Shown here: in pieces, positions 27,694 to 40,020 of the stretch
How positions within the stretch are numbered: the stretch's first letter is position 1
Layout: the number at the start of each line of letters is the position of its first letter
Assembly (NCBI GenBank): GCA_935421135.1
Contig: OW285187.1
Coordinates: 9,362,001 to 9,426,000, forward strand
DNA from: Bugulina stolonifera
Lineage: Eukaryota; Bryozoa; Gymnolaemata; Cheilostomatida; Bugulidae
Length of the DNA: 64,000 nucleotides
Reading direction: 5' to 3'
The notes under the pieces: generated by a model
What the model was told of the DNA's origin: nothing
What the model saw: only the letters and a program-made list of their open reading frames with translations
Database searches by the model: none
Made by a program: the position numbers and the translations under genes

Positions 27694-28148
27694 TTTTCTA
27701 TATATTATATATATAATGTATTCTTAGCAAGGAATTTATTTTTGAGCAGTCAGAGACTTGTTTCGAAGACTGTTGTTTTCATGGATTTAAAACAAGTCTC
27801 TAACTGCTCAAAAATAAATTCCTTGCTAAGAATACATTATAATTATATATTATACATGTATATAGAAAATGGCCAAACACCCTAACATTCTGTAAGGCGC
27901 AAGGTGGCCATAATAAGAGGTGTGCCTCGTGTGCCTCGTGTGCAGTTCGCTTGGGGCATGTTATTGCTCACCCGTGAAGCTTCCTTTTATAAGGTTGCTG
28001 AGCTGGTGTAGTGGGTAGCATGTTCTGTTCACTGTGCTAGGCGATTAGGTGCCGTAGAGGCCCCGGGTTCAAACCCCAGTCAGGGACTGGTATTTTCATG
28101 GATTTCAAACAAATCTCTGACTGCTCAAAAATAAATTCCGTGATATAT
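27694..28148 (+). mobile_element. Composite of tRNA-derived SINE sequence and an inverted SINE tail
   Basis: The unit at about 27950-28145 contains an A-box-like TGGTGTAGTGGGTAGCA (28004-28020) and a B-box-like GGGTTCAAACCCC (28065-28077), then a tail including GACTGCTCAAAAATAAATTCC. At 27700-27860 two copies of that same tail lie in opposite orientation, forming a long near-palindrome with a short spacer. The composite sits exactly where the block-2 intron has lost the part equivalent to about 9745-12095, so insertion and deletion may be linked. Confidence 0.75.
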
Positions 28149-28605
28149 AGTATAGTGCCATAACCATTCTCATATACTATTGTAGAACATCATGACCTTT
28201 AACAAGTGCTCTATATTGGAGGTAGATGTCTTGGTGACCCAGCTGACCGAGATGGTAATCCCCTACCACTAAACGAAGTAAATAATATACAAATTTATTT
28301 TCAAGATAAAGAGATTGTTTTTACACTACACTATATATTATTAATTTATTTGCTCCACATTCCACACAATACTCTGTTGGCACCTTAATTCATAAATTAT
28401 AAATATACACATCTGATGCTGCAGAACAACATTATGTAGTATTATTAGAAAAGATGCTTCTATACAAATATTATGACTCCAGATTTATACTAAGGAGTCT
28501 AGATAATATATAGTGGCAAACAGTAGATAACTCTTGATCTACAGTTGGTGTTTTCATATGATTCAATCTGCAGATACAGATGACTTTAGATAAATTCTAT
28601 AAGGT

Positions 28606-28735
28606 TTATAATGTAGAATACTATGTGGAATACTATGTGGAATACTATTTAGAATACTATGTGGAATACTATGTGGAATACTATGTGGAGTACTATGTGG
28701 AATACTATTTAGAATACTATGTGGAATACCACATG
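28606..28735 (+). repeat. 15-bp minisatellite in block-2 intron
   Basis: About nine copies of a 15-bp unit (GAATACTATGTGGAA phase) with GTGGAA/TTTAGA variants. A frame reads as YYVEY repeats, but it lies inside a dead flippase remnant with no splice support, so it is not taken as coding. Confidence 0.9.
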
Positions 28736-31700
28736 TTTACTCCTGATTTATTTGACACAACGTCCCTCTACACTGGCACATGTCCAACATGGGCGTGTCA
28801 TTATGCATGCAGACATTTCTGTGGTTTGTGGGGAGCTACGCACCCCTTCGACAAAGCTTGCAAAATAATTCATTAAATCTTGTGTTCGAAGTGTAGTTAT
28901 ATGGGAGTATACGGCGTGCACCCACTTCAATTTTAGCGAGTACATGGTCAGCAGGCGTGTTTTCCCAAACAGTAACTGCTGACAAAGCTTACAAAAGAAT
29001 TCACTAAATCCTTTAGCAATTGGTAACTGATCATTACCTAAACCTGAAGTTGTCCTCTCTCAGTAGTTGTTGTTTTCAAAATGGGAAAGAACAATTACAC
29101 ATGAATGTAAACGATTTTGAGCTCCCATATATTATAATTTAACTTGGTAATAATATTGTATATTATTATTATTTTATTATGCATTATTCCTGTTAGCACA
29201 CACCCCTTGAAACTTTTCTAGCTGCGCCCCTGAAAATTGTGGATATACATGTAGGTAGAAAATGTTGGTTCAACAGGTAGCGATCTGTTTAAACAAATAA
29301 AACATGAATTCTAATAATATGTTTAAATTTGTTTCATGTCAATCCTACGAATATTTAGTTAAAAAAATGTTATGAAACCATTATTTTTATATCCTACATT
29401 CAGGTCCAAATTCAAACATCTTAACTGTGTTATATTCACATTGATAGGGTTGGTTTATCTATCTGGTACATGTATATATTTATATCTAGTATGGAGGGCC
29501 AGGCTCATCATGTTACTCCAGATCTGAGACGTGTGTGAATATTCTACACTAGTATTTCTATTTTGGTAGTAAACATTTGCTCTTCTGTCCATATGATTGG
29601 TTATCACTTTTAAACTGGAAAGTTTTGTTTTCCATGTCCAAAAATGAGTTCAGCTGCTGCACTGTTCCAACTTGTCTATTTTGATTACTGTTGATTCAGT
29701 TGCTAACTAACTCACTATTGTAGCATGAATATAGGGCTACTAGACCACCTGAGAGTGGCAACATTGCGGCAAGACTTTCTCGGTGTAGGTATCCCATATT
29801 GCTGTACATAAACCATTGCAAATCTTGTTCTACCTAATCAACTTATTATCAGGTGTTTGTCTGATTATTATTGTATGTTAGTGCTTGGTGCTACTTGTAT
29901 ATAATATCACACATGTTTTACATGTGCACTGAAATTCAATGTGGCAATCAAAATGCCCATGGAGATAGATTATTGAGATGCATTTATCACTTTCTGTACC
30001 CATTGACATGTAGTGTAACATGGAATAGCAGTAGGAATTCGGCTGGGTGTGGTATAGATATAATATTAGATCTACTGTGTTGACAATAATGGGATCACAC
30101 TCTTGCATGCACATCACACACTATCACTAATGCCACTTGCTCACTACTAAATCTTATCTGGAAACATGTGTAATATGTTTGATTTGTTGGTCTTGCCAGC
30201 TCTTGTTTGTTCTCTTTAATTCCCTTTGAGTTATCTTCTACTGCATCAACAATTATAGCAGGCCACAATACTAATCTTTATAAAACTTGGCACTTTTATG
30301 TCACACTTTGGTTTCTCGCAATGAAATTGGAAGAAGAGAACTTTCTGTCATAGTATTAGCTACAATAACATGTGAGAGCGGTGCCTATCAACAATAACAG
30401 TGCAGTGAGTTACGTTGTACAATTAGAAATTTCAAAGCTGGGAGATTTTTTCATATTTTGGCTCTACATAAATACTGTTGGATAAATTTATTGTCTTGCC
30501 TCCTGTGATGGTACTATAAGGAGCAGGTTACTAGGAACTGTTCATATGTACTAAAGTGTGCCAATGTAATGTGTGAAGATGTTGCTGTAGATGAGAAGTT
30601 TATAATATAAAGTAGTACTAATTGTAGTGTTTGGATTTTTATTCCTGATGTTTCTATGCCAGTCCACTGCATTGTGTTTTAGACTGTGTTTGATGAGACA
30701 TTCATAGCCATATATAATGTGGTATACACATCAGCACCAGTTGTCATGCTAGGAGTGTTTGATCAAGTAAGTAACATAGCATGATTTGATCATTTATGCA
30801 AGGTATTTGTGTTATACTGGTTATTTATATTATGAACTCTGCTGAAAAGTCAAAGGTTAACGTGACGAATTAGTCCTCAGCTTTTCTCTGCGTGATACTA
30901 ATATTATATTCACATATTGTACTGGTATATTCACATTTTCTATCTTCTATATAATATACACTGTATTATGACTGTATTGAGCTCGTGATAGGCTAATCAG
31001 TTTCACATTTTCTATCAACATGTACCAAGTTCGTGATAGGCTATTCAGTTTCACATACCATTAACTATGTCAGTGGTTTCACATAATATTGATTATGGTT
31101 TCACATATTATTGTTTATCCAGTATTGTACAAGTACGAATGTACATGTTTGTATGATCAACCTCTTGACAATAACCAGATATATCTAGATTAAAATTGCT
31201 CAGTAACAGTCATCACTTCTTTTGCATTGTACATGTGCTTGAGTGCAGCATGATAATATGTAAAAAACATTGATGATAAGAAAGAATTTTATCAATCCAT
31301 ATATTCGTGTTGCGCCATCGTGACACAAAGTCAAAATGCCTAAACTTGGTCTAGGTTGGTGCTTACAACAACCTGTAACAACTAAAATATTTTCCAATTG
31401 CAGAGCTACATGTATCTTCTCTTGAAATCCTCTCATAGAATATCTAAGATTGGCACACTTTTTGATGGTGACTACTGCACAGCATAGCATTTACTATCAT
31501 AACTATATTTTACAGGATTTAGATGAGGAATATTGTATTAAGTTTCCCAAACTTTACACTCCTGGTCTTACTAATCTATTCTTCAATAAGAAGATATTTG
31601 GGTTGAGTTTACTCGAGGGTGTACTCACTTCCTGTGTCATATTTTTCCTATCGTACGGCTGCCTCATCGACGGAATGCAACATGATGGCAAGGATTTGAT

Positions 31701-31876
31701 AACTATAGAGACTCTTTCATTTATGTCTTCATGTATACTGATAATCACTGTTACGCTGCGTGTAAGTTCTTGCACACATACATATTAGTGTTCTGTAACT
31801 ATATTCTTCTTGTCCAATGAATCTATAAAGTGTATAAAGCCACTGAAGAATACCTAACTATTACTGTTAAGGGGTT

Positions 31877-32108
31877 TGGCCATTTTTTATATATATATAT
31901 TATATGTTGTGTTTTTAGCAAGAAATTTATTATTGAGCAGTCAGAGACTTGTTTCAAATCCATGAAAATACCCGTCCCTGACTGGGGTTTGAACTCGGGG
32001 CCTCTACGGCACTTAATCGCCTAACACAGTGAACAGAACATGCTACCCACTACACCAGGTCAGCAACCTTAAAAAGGAAAGTTCACCAGTGAGCAGTAAC
32101 ATGATTAC
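31877..32108 (-). mobile_element. tRNA-derived SINE, same family as 27950-28145, reverse orientation
   Basis: Reverse-complement copy of the SINE near 28000: A-box at 32041-32058 and B-box at 31986-31998 on the minus strand, followed by the same tail. It is flanked by ATTACTGTT on both sides (a likely target duplication). The equivalent site in block 1 (about 24137) has no insert, so it arrived after the duplication. Confidence 0.8.
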
Positions 32109-32925
32109 TGTTTTAACCACAGTCACGTGATATACCTACAGTGTTGCCTGTTGCTGTTGGTAATGCTCACATTTTAGTTGAGTACTAAAACAGCTTTATA
32201 TGTGTTACAATGTGCTTTGGAGACCCAGTACTGGGCACCTATAAATCACTTCACTATATGGGGCAGCCTGACTATATTCTATGTTGTACACGCTGTGCTT
32301 TATTCCAATCTACTTAACTACAAGTATGTACATGTAGGTACACTGAGGCTAATGGGCAGTACATCTACAATTTACTTACTGGCTCGGGGTTCTCCTTGGC
32401 TTCATAGTCCTAATTGTGTTCCAATCTCTATTAAACTTATTCGCCTCTTCCTCACGACTAATCTATCTGATAAATTATGGCACAGAACCAGTATGCAAAG
32501 ATTAGGTCAAGTTCTAAGGCTATAACATTGCACTTGTTTGCTTAGCAAATATGTCAGTACACAACATGGCAATGCTTTATTGTTGGTTTTGCAAGTTGAA
32601 ATTATTTAACAATAATATTCATATACACTGCTTTAGTACCCATTGAGTTTTAAATTATCCAACTGACCTTCAATGTGATTTACATATTTGAGGTGACATT
32701 AAATTTTTTGCAGTTTCATGCACTTTTATAGGTAGTTTATCTTGCTAATGAATTACTAATTGGTTATGTTTTAACAACATAATTATACCATATTCTCATC
32801 TTATTGGGACTCACTATATAATATATACATGTAGATTATGTAGAAACAATCTAATTTTATTACAATAAAAATGAAAAATAAAAGTGTTTAAATAGCACCT
32901 CAAATTACATATTACACATATTTGT

Positions 32926-34627
32926 TTAATCACAACCAGACAGATGAATCTCTAAAAATACTACACCATTTACAACGGCATATCCTATAATAACAAAAAG
33001 AAGTTTTAGAATTCTATCTTGAGGTTTGTTGAACTCATGTGGTAAAACTTCAAAAAATGTAACATATAGAAAGGTGCCACAGGCTAGACCCTGCAGTATC
33101 CCGTTGACAAGATCAGAAGATACAGTATCAGTGTTAAAATTATTAATCAGAATTCCTAGAGCAATTCCTATCGGACTGGCAATACAAAACACGGCATTTG
33201 ATGTAAAAATTGCTTTTACAGATAATTTACTCTGCACCAAGTTTAGACCAATACTAAATGCAATAATGCATTTGTGTAGAACCAGAGCACCAAAGATAGA
33301 AAAGACGTTTTCTTCTGTCTCCTGTAAACCAACTGCCAGCCCTTCAAAGACTGAATGTAATGAGAGGGCAGCGAGCATCATAAATGATTTAAATGATGAA
33401 TATGAGTTGGGGTCTTGATGCATTGATTGTCCATGTTGGTCCGTATCAGACCTTTGTGGCCTATCTACGATGCCACTGATGTTTCTGGCGCTGGTGACGC
33501 TACCAGAACGCTGACGTGGTAAATAGTCATCCAAATCGTCTCCTATCAACCTTTGTGTTTCACCATGATTGCCACTCTCACTGCTTATAGAGTCATAGCT
33601 GACTCTTCCAGACTTAGAAGCAGAGCGCCCTCTGGTGTCATTATGCTCATTGCCAGGAGTATTTTCCATTTGTTCATAATCCGCTGAACCACCCTCTTTG
33701 ATCGATAAAACTACCTGCTCCACTATGAGAACAAGAAAGAATCCGGCAACCATTACAGCTTCTCCAAATGGATAGCATCTAAACTTACTTTCTTCTGTTA
33801 AGTATACGTTGACGGCACTAAGTAGCTTACTTTGTACTTCTGGATATAAATCCAGTAAACACGTCCCAAGAAAGACTCCAGCAGCAAAGCAGCTTAGAAA
33901 ACTAGAAATACAATATAAAAGTATTTTTGCAACATGTCCTTCATCGTTGCTAGATACCATTCAATGTCGATGAAATGATGCAGGCTACAACTGGTGTCAT
34001 GATTTGGCATGATGGTCAGATGAGAATCAGCTGCACATTCATGTGTACACTTGCACCTTCTACCATCTATTTTGCATAAAATAACTGTAAAATATGCAAC
34101 TCAACATAAATTTGTGTTTTAGTCTGGGTACTCATGAGGGTTTTAGATTCTACAACTTTTTTGATTAATGACTATCACTATCAGTAATACTAAACTATTT
34201 CATTGGTTGATCAGCTCAAATTCAACAGTAAAGGGTAACACTTTCTACTTTGTACAAGTAATAGTTCTCTTGGTCATGTTTACACTTTACGCAAAAATTT
34301 GTGTATTGAGATTCAAAGGTAACTGCATTACATTTTCCTATTGAAGAGCAATTATCAGTTTGCCTGTAGTACGTCAATCACCAGTTTGCTCACCATTTGA
34401 GGGAAGAATTAATCCCCGAGTTGACAGCGCAATACAAATGTATATATGTACATGTAAATAGTATTATTATTCTATATTTACCTGATACATTTTTCAATTC
34501 TTTTGCGCCGTGTTGTATTTCCAGCTGCCAATGCCGCTTTCATCAATGGCACAGGAAGCAAGGAGAAGATGTATGTGCCAATAAACAGGATAATTAAAAC
34601 AATCAGTTTAACAATTCCAAGTTCCAT
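32926..34627 (-). CDS. SLC39A1/2/3-like: ZIP-family zinc/iron transporter, tandem copy 2
   Basis: Exons 34482-34627 and 32926-33901 (minus strand), 373 aa. A longer open frame exists upstream of exon 2 (an ATG at 33960), but the pyrimidine-rich acceptor ending TTTCTAG at 33902-33903 and the matching exon 1 show that this ATG is intronic. ZIP signature HSVFEGLAVGLQ at about 231-242 and HK at about 258-259 are intact. The cytoplasmic loop between helices 3 and 4 (about residues 115-225) is hydrophilic, with RPQRSD and SMHQDPNS segments. No inactivating change is seen, in contrast to the flippase fragment next to it. Its promoter region would be the sequence upstream of 34627, shared by all three copies because it lies inside the duplicated block. 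Confidence 0.93.
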
Positions 34628-36271
34628 TCTCACTATCTAGTCCCACGTCTTATACCCTTTCTATAAGAATAGAGAATAATACAAAAGATGTAGTGGCATT
34701 GGAAACTTTCTATCACATTGGCATCGGTGCTGGATATGCACCACTAAAATGAACATGGTTTACATGCATGTAGGCCTACACGCCTGCCTGCATTGCCTTG
34801 GAACTATGATCAAAGCACAAGTTTGTATTTAATACCTAGTGGTACCTATTTCTACATGTATATGTCAGGTGAGTGTTCATTCTATCATAGCCTCATGTCA
34901 ACGTATTGTGTCTGTAACAACATGTATTACAGTGTATACATGGGCATATACATGTATATATGTTATTATTTAGAACTTACCTAGGCTGAGCACCATGTAG
35001 TGAATACTCTCAAGTCCCATTAGCTTCTGACTAATGTACATTACAATGCTGAGATAAAGTTCCTTTTAGTTTGCTCTGTTTACACAAAAGTCAGAATTTC
35101 CAAATTACTGTGTGGGAAGGGGGAGAAAACTTCTTACATTTCAGCTCCAGTGAGAAAACTAAATATATTTATATAGGTATACAAGTTTACATTCAGACTC
35201 TCATGTTGACCATGTAGCCCCTGTTCCTACCCCCTGTTTCTATTAGTACATATTTATTGCTATACTAGCTTCCCATGTGATTATAGATGTATCACATAAA
35301 TGTAATAGTCAATTACTAAAAATTAAACTGAGGAGTGTGCAGTCTGGTATATTATGATTAGGCATGCTATACATGTACGTATGTAGGTTGAGCAATGTGT
35401 AATCTGCATCTATACCATTACATCTACAGGTTACAGTAGTCTAAATGTCAGATCCTCCTGGTTTCATATGTTATTTACACAAATACATGATTGAGTTACA
35501 TGTATATCTGGGCTGGGCGTGGGATGTGTTAATTCTCTTGCCATAATAAACTTCTTAGAAACATTGCTAGCCATACTTAGCTGCTATAAAACTTTAAATG
35601 GCTACAAGTACAATGTACTTTGAAGGACATACTTGTGACAATGTACATTATATATACATGTACATGCACACATACGTTGTACATGAAAATTTACCTCACT
35701 GCAGTTACATGTCTCTGTATATACAATGTATATTATTGTGCCTTTAGTCAGTGACTGGGTATACAAAATATAGCATATACCCCTAGTTTACGCAAGTGTT
35801 CAGCTAATTATTTCATGTCATTTCTGTATCATATTATAATTGCACTGATAGACAACGTGTATTGTATAAAATAATGTACAGGGTGTAAGTATGTAAATTA
35901 TGTCGATGCATACAAACATACTTTTTTCAATTTTGGTCCTATTTTTTACAAAAGTTATATACAAGATATAGATACAGGCTACTTGACCATGAAAAGTCAA
36001 CTGCAAGAAAGACAGTCAAGCTATCAACCTTTTATAAAAGTGCTGAGTGATTATTGGTTATTACCAACAATCAGTATTATTTTATTATTTTATACATTTG
36101 TTCATATCCAAATAGTTCAACATAATATAACAATCTCCTATCTAGTAGAAACATCCTACCGTGTTATAGTGTGGAGTTCCTCAGATTAATACAGAGTTTA
36201 TGGATCAACTGGGATGTGAAGATGTACTATGAACCAAAGGATACCCCAGCTAAGGCGAGAACCACAGCCCA

Positions 36272-36446
36272 GCACTAATAAGCTATTGATCATAATTAGA
36301 AGTTGCCCTCTCCCAATTTATCCTCTTCTTCTTTTTTTCTCCCAGGGTATGACACACTTTCCTCAACCATTACTAGTCAGGAAAAAAAAGAGAAAGGTAA
36401 ATTGGGAGAGGACAACTTCTAATTATGATCAATAGCTTATTAGTGC
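36272..36446. mobile_element. MITE with about 50-bp inverted repeats interrupting a flippase exon remnant
   Basis: A 175-bp element whose ends are long inverted repeats (GCACTAATAAGCTATTGATC at the left and its complement at the right, continuing through a GAGAGGACAACTTCT-type stretch). It is flanked by CCA on both sides, which would be a 3-bp duplication of the kind made by PIF/Harbinger elements. It sits precisely at the junction between an exon fragment and sequence equivalent to 18880 of block 1. Confidence 0.8.
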
Positions 36447-37687
36447 CCATGTTACTAGACCACCTGAGAGTGGCAACATTGCGGTAAGACTTTCTCGGTG
36501 TAGGTATCCCATATTGCTGTACAAACCATGGCAGATCTTGTTCTACCTAACCAACTTATATAATTATCAGGTGTACACCTGATAATTATATAAGTTGGTT
36601 AGGTAGAACAAGATTTGCATTGGTTTGTACAGACAAACGTTTGTCTGATCATGTATGTATGTTAGTGCTTGGTGCTACATGTATATATTATAGTACAGTG
36701 CTACATGTATATATTATAATACATTGTGTACTGAAATTTCATGTGGTAATCAAAATGCCCATGGGGATAGATTAACGAGATGAATTTATCACTTTCTGTA
36801 CCCATTGGCATGTGGCGTAACATGGAATAGCAGTAGGAATTCTGCTGGGTGTGGTATAGACATAATATAAGATCTACTGTGTTGACAATAATGGGATCAC
36901 ACTCTTGCATGCACATCACACACTATCACTAATGCCACTTGCTCACTACTAAATCTAATCTCAAAACATGTGTAATATGTTTTTAGGGTAGCTTACTGTG
37001 TGAATACTACTTCGTCTCACTTCTTTATAGTAACTGCTTATTGTAATCTTATTGTAACCTTGTGTCTGTTGTGTGCTTCCATGCATTGTATTCATACCTA
37101 CGTGTACATGTATGTTTGATTTGTTGGTATTGCTAGCAGCTGTTATTGTTTGTCCTCTCTAATTCCCTTTGAGTTATCTTCTACTGCGTTAACTACATGT
37201 ATTATAGCAGGCCACAACACAAATTTTCATAAGACTTGGCATTTTTATGTCACACCGCAATTATGTTGTCTATTCTACTATGTGGAGCTCTGCAGTTCTA
37301 CAGTTTCTACGTCTGTTCTACATTAAATTACTCATTGTTATATTACGGTAGTATCTTAGAATGTGCTAGTACATGGCCGCTGGTCGTACCTTAGAATGTG
37401 TAAGTTTTTGGTCTACTTCTTCTACAAGAACTTCTCCTTCACCCTCACACATTTCTGGTTCGCTTGGTTCATAGGATTCTCTGCACTGGTATGTATAACA
37501 ATCACCAAACAACCAGTACACAGTGTCATGAATACCGTAATGGTAAACGTAACTCTATGCTCAGCCACTCGTACTACATTGTACTTATTATGAACAATTC
37601 TTGCACAAGTTGCTTATATTGACTTGTCTCTGTAGTAACTTACTATTTATACACTTGTTATGTGCATTACTGAGCAATTATAACCAA

Positions 37688-38218
37688 TTTTTATACCCAT
37701 GTAAAGAGGGCCAACCTCTCAGAATTAGCTGATATTTATTTTGCACATAATTTGGATGATTTTAAGCATCTTTTGTAGTACCCGACATGTTTTTGGTCGG
37801 GCCTCGGGCTTTCAGCCGCCATCTTGTTGTACAATTTTTGAACGACACTATGTCGGCTTTTTACCGGTATTTTTCTGGAAGTTCTAATAGTATATAAAGG
37901 GCACTGTTTTTATGTTCATTGTCTCAGTTGATGCTTGGATCTCAATAAAGACACTTCTATACTAATTATACAGAGTCTTCACTTCGTAGTACTGGTCGTT
38001 CCAGTTGTGAAGGTCCCCGACCTTGCCTCCCGAACTTCCTGCTAGGTCGGAACATACTCTTTCTCAGTATAGCAAGCATAGCATCGATTCGGGACCACAT
38101 GGGTCATCTTGAGTAGTCATTGGAGTACTAGTACCTGTTAATCTCATAGGTTCTTCACTTTGGGCAAGGGTTCGTCTTAGGACGACATACACAAAACCTC
38201 TCAAAAACCATTACAATA
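37688..38218 (+). mobile_element. LTR-like repeat (solo-LTR candidate), copy 1
   Basis: About 530 bp closely related to 54596-55129. It contains a TATATAAAGGGCACTG box followed about 50 bp later by CAATAAAGACAC, the spacing expected for promoter and poly(A) signal in a retrotransposon LTR. Ends are not certain: the shared sequence starts near TTTATACCCATG and stops near ACCATTACAATA, and I cannot confirm TG...CA ends or a target duplication. It lies in the block-3 flippase remnant and is absent from blocks 1 and 2. Confidence 0.6.
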
Positions 38219-40020
38219 CTCATAAAAAGTTGATCAAAATAATGAGTTATTCTCTTTCAATTCGGTTTTTCGCAAAAAAATTGGAAGAAGACAAATTTCT
38301 GTTTTAGCATTAGCTACAGTAACATGTGAGAGCCCATCAACAATACCAGCATAGTGAGTTACATTATTAGAAATTTCAAAGCTGGGAGATTTTTTCTTAC
38401 TTTGGCTCTACATGAATACTGTTGGATGAATTTACTGTCTTGACTCCTGTGATGGTACTATAAGGAGCGGGTTACAAGGAACTGTTCATAGGTGTTTAAA
38501 TCTGCCACTGTCATGTGTGAAGATGTTCCTGTAGATATGAAGTTGACTATATAAAGTGGTTCTACATCTAGTAGTACATGTTTTGATTTTTATTCCTGAT
38601 GTTTCTATGCCAGTCGACTGCATTGTGTTTTAGACTGTGTTTGATGAGACATTCATAGCCATATATAATGTGGTATACACATCAGCACCAGTTGTCATGC
38701 TAGGAGTGTTTGATCAAGTAAGTAACATAGCATGATTTGATCATTTATGCAAGGAGTTTGTAATATACTGGTTACATTATCCTGATCTCTGCTGAAAAGT
38801 CAAAGGTTAACTTGACTAATACGCCATCAGCTTTCCTCTGCGTGATACTAATATTGTATTTACTATTGTACTGGGACATTCACATTTTTAATCTACATTT
38901 TCTATCAACATGTACTAAGCTCATAATAGACTATTCAGTTTCACATACCATTAACTATGTCAGTGGTTTCACATAATATTGATTATGGTTTCACATATTA
39001 TTGTTTATCCAGTATTGAACAAGTATTTGTCCCACATGTTTCAACATTTTGACAATAACCAGACACATCTTGTTTAAAATCGCCCAGTAATGCTGCTACC
39101 ACTCTTTCTGCATTGTGCATGTACATTAGTACAGCATGATAATATGTAAAAATATTGACACTAATCATGAATTTTATTAATTCATACAATGATGTTGTGC
39201 CATTGTTCGCCTCCTCCTCAGGACTAATCTATCTGATACATTACGACACAGAGTCAGTATTCAAAGATCAAAGTCAAGTTCAAAGGCTATAACATTGAGA
39301 CCTAAGACTAGTATAAAACTGGAGTTCCGTACTCAGTCCATTCGGTCAGGTTATGCATTCGCATATGAAGAGGGATTTGGTGAATTTATTACTAGTGGTA
39401 GATACATCAGGAATACAGACGGAGATGGCACTACTGAGACAGCAACTGGTGGAAGTGTTGCTACAGCCACAGGGGTACATGTATCTAACGGTACTAGAGT
39501 GACAACTGCTACAACTGTTAAGCTTAGACAATATTAGGAGCCTCCAATAGAAGATATCTAATCACTGCACCTGTTTGCTTATTGAATCATGTCAATACAC
39601 AACGTGGCAATGCTTATACACAAGTCGAAATTTATTTTTCATATATTTTGATTAAATTTCCTTTTCTTTACTGTTGGTTTTGCAATTGGACACGATTTGG
39701 CAATAATTTTCATATATATACTTTTTTATTACCCATTGATTCTTAAATTGTCTAACTGACCTTCAATGTGATTTAAATATTTCAGGTGACATTAAAATTT
39801 TTGCAGTTTCATGCACTTTTATAGGTAGTTTATCTTGCTAATGAATTACTAATTGGTTATGTTTTAACAACATAATTATACCATATTCTCATCTTATTGG
39901 GATTCACTATATATAGATTATGTAGAAACAATCTAGTTTTAATATTAACCAGATTTTATTATAGTAAAAAAAAACTGTTTAAAAAGCACCTCAAAGTACA
40001 TATAGGACTACATTAGATGT

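Larger units (their letters stand above)
27111..32540 (+). pseudogene. Decayed partial flippase (ATP8B-like) in block 2
   Basis: Recognisable exon remnants: 28186-28277 (equivalent to 12139-12228 but with a 2-bp insertion that breaks the frame), 29724-29768 (the 45-nt optional exon, with its donor changed from GT to GC), 30683-30766 (intact TVFDETF exon), 31516-31761 (intact exon starting DLDEEYC) and 32211-32540 (last exon). In the last exon the acceptor AG has become AA, small insertions shift the frame and the C-terminal tail is missing. The phosphorylation-site exon, hinge exon and the N-terminal half are absent, so it cannot make an active pump. Two internal exons still look spliceable. 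Confidence 0.9.
27111..34839. repeat. Second copy of the tandemly duplicated flippase-tail + ZIP block
   Basis: Starting at TGGTACCTAT (27111) the sequence is colinear with 9213 onward: the end of a flippase exon, its introns, later exons and then the ZIP gene. The join at the left edge fuses sequence normally downstream of the ZIP gene to the middle of the flippase, as expected for unequal crossing-over. The block is shorter than the first (about 7.7 versus 17.9 kb) because of internal deletions, notably the region equivalent to about 9745-12095 and several middle exons. Confidence 0.9.
36170..39537 (+). pseudogene. Decayed partial flippase (ATP8B-like) in block 3
   Basis: Remnants: 36170-36271 (exon equivalent to 10773-10935, cut by a MITE before the DKTGT codons), 36453-36483 (3' part of the 45-nt optional exon), 36987-37012 (5' part of the 36-nt optional exon), 37366-37488 (3' part of the exon with [12 protein letters not shown]), 38634-38717 (intact 84-nt exon) and about 39206-39537 (C-terminal half of the last exon with RSGYAF). 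The catalytic Asp, the hinge and several membrane helices are missing. Non-functional as a pump. Confidence 0.9.

Noticed and set aside
28004..28077. A functional tRNA gene suggested by A and B boxes
   Set aside because: Stems do not close and the sequence recurs with a common tail, so it is a SINE head. The same applies to 23350-23430, 31986-32058 and 57695-57749.
28580..28876. 98-codon frame with YYVEY repeats
   Set aside because: Produced by a 15-bp minisatellite inside a flippase pseudogene.
33026..33418. 130-codon open frame antisense to ZIP copy 2 (and similar frames opposite copies 1 and 3)
   Set aside because: Shadow of the conserved ZIP membrane helices on the opposite strand.
33902..33960. 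ATG at 33960 as the start of ZIP copy 2 (and 41064 for copy 3)
   Set aside because: The region is intronic: a consensus acceptor follows, and a first exon with the expected N-terminal helix joins in phase.
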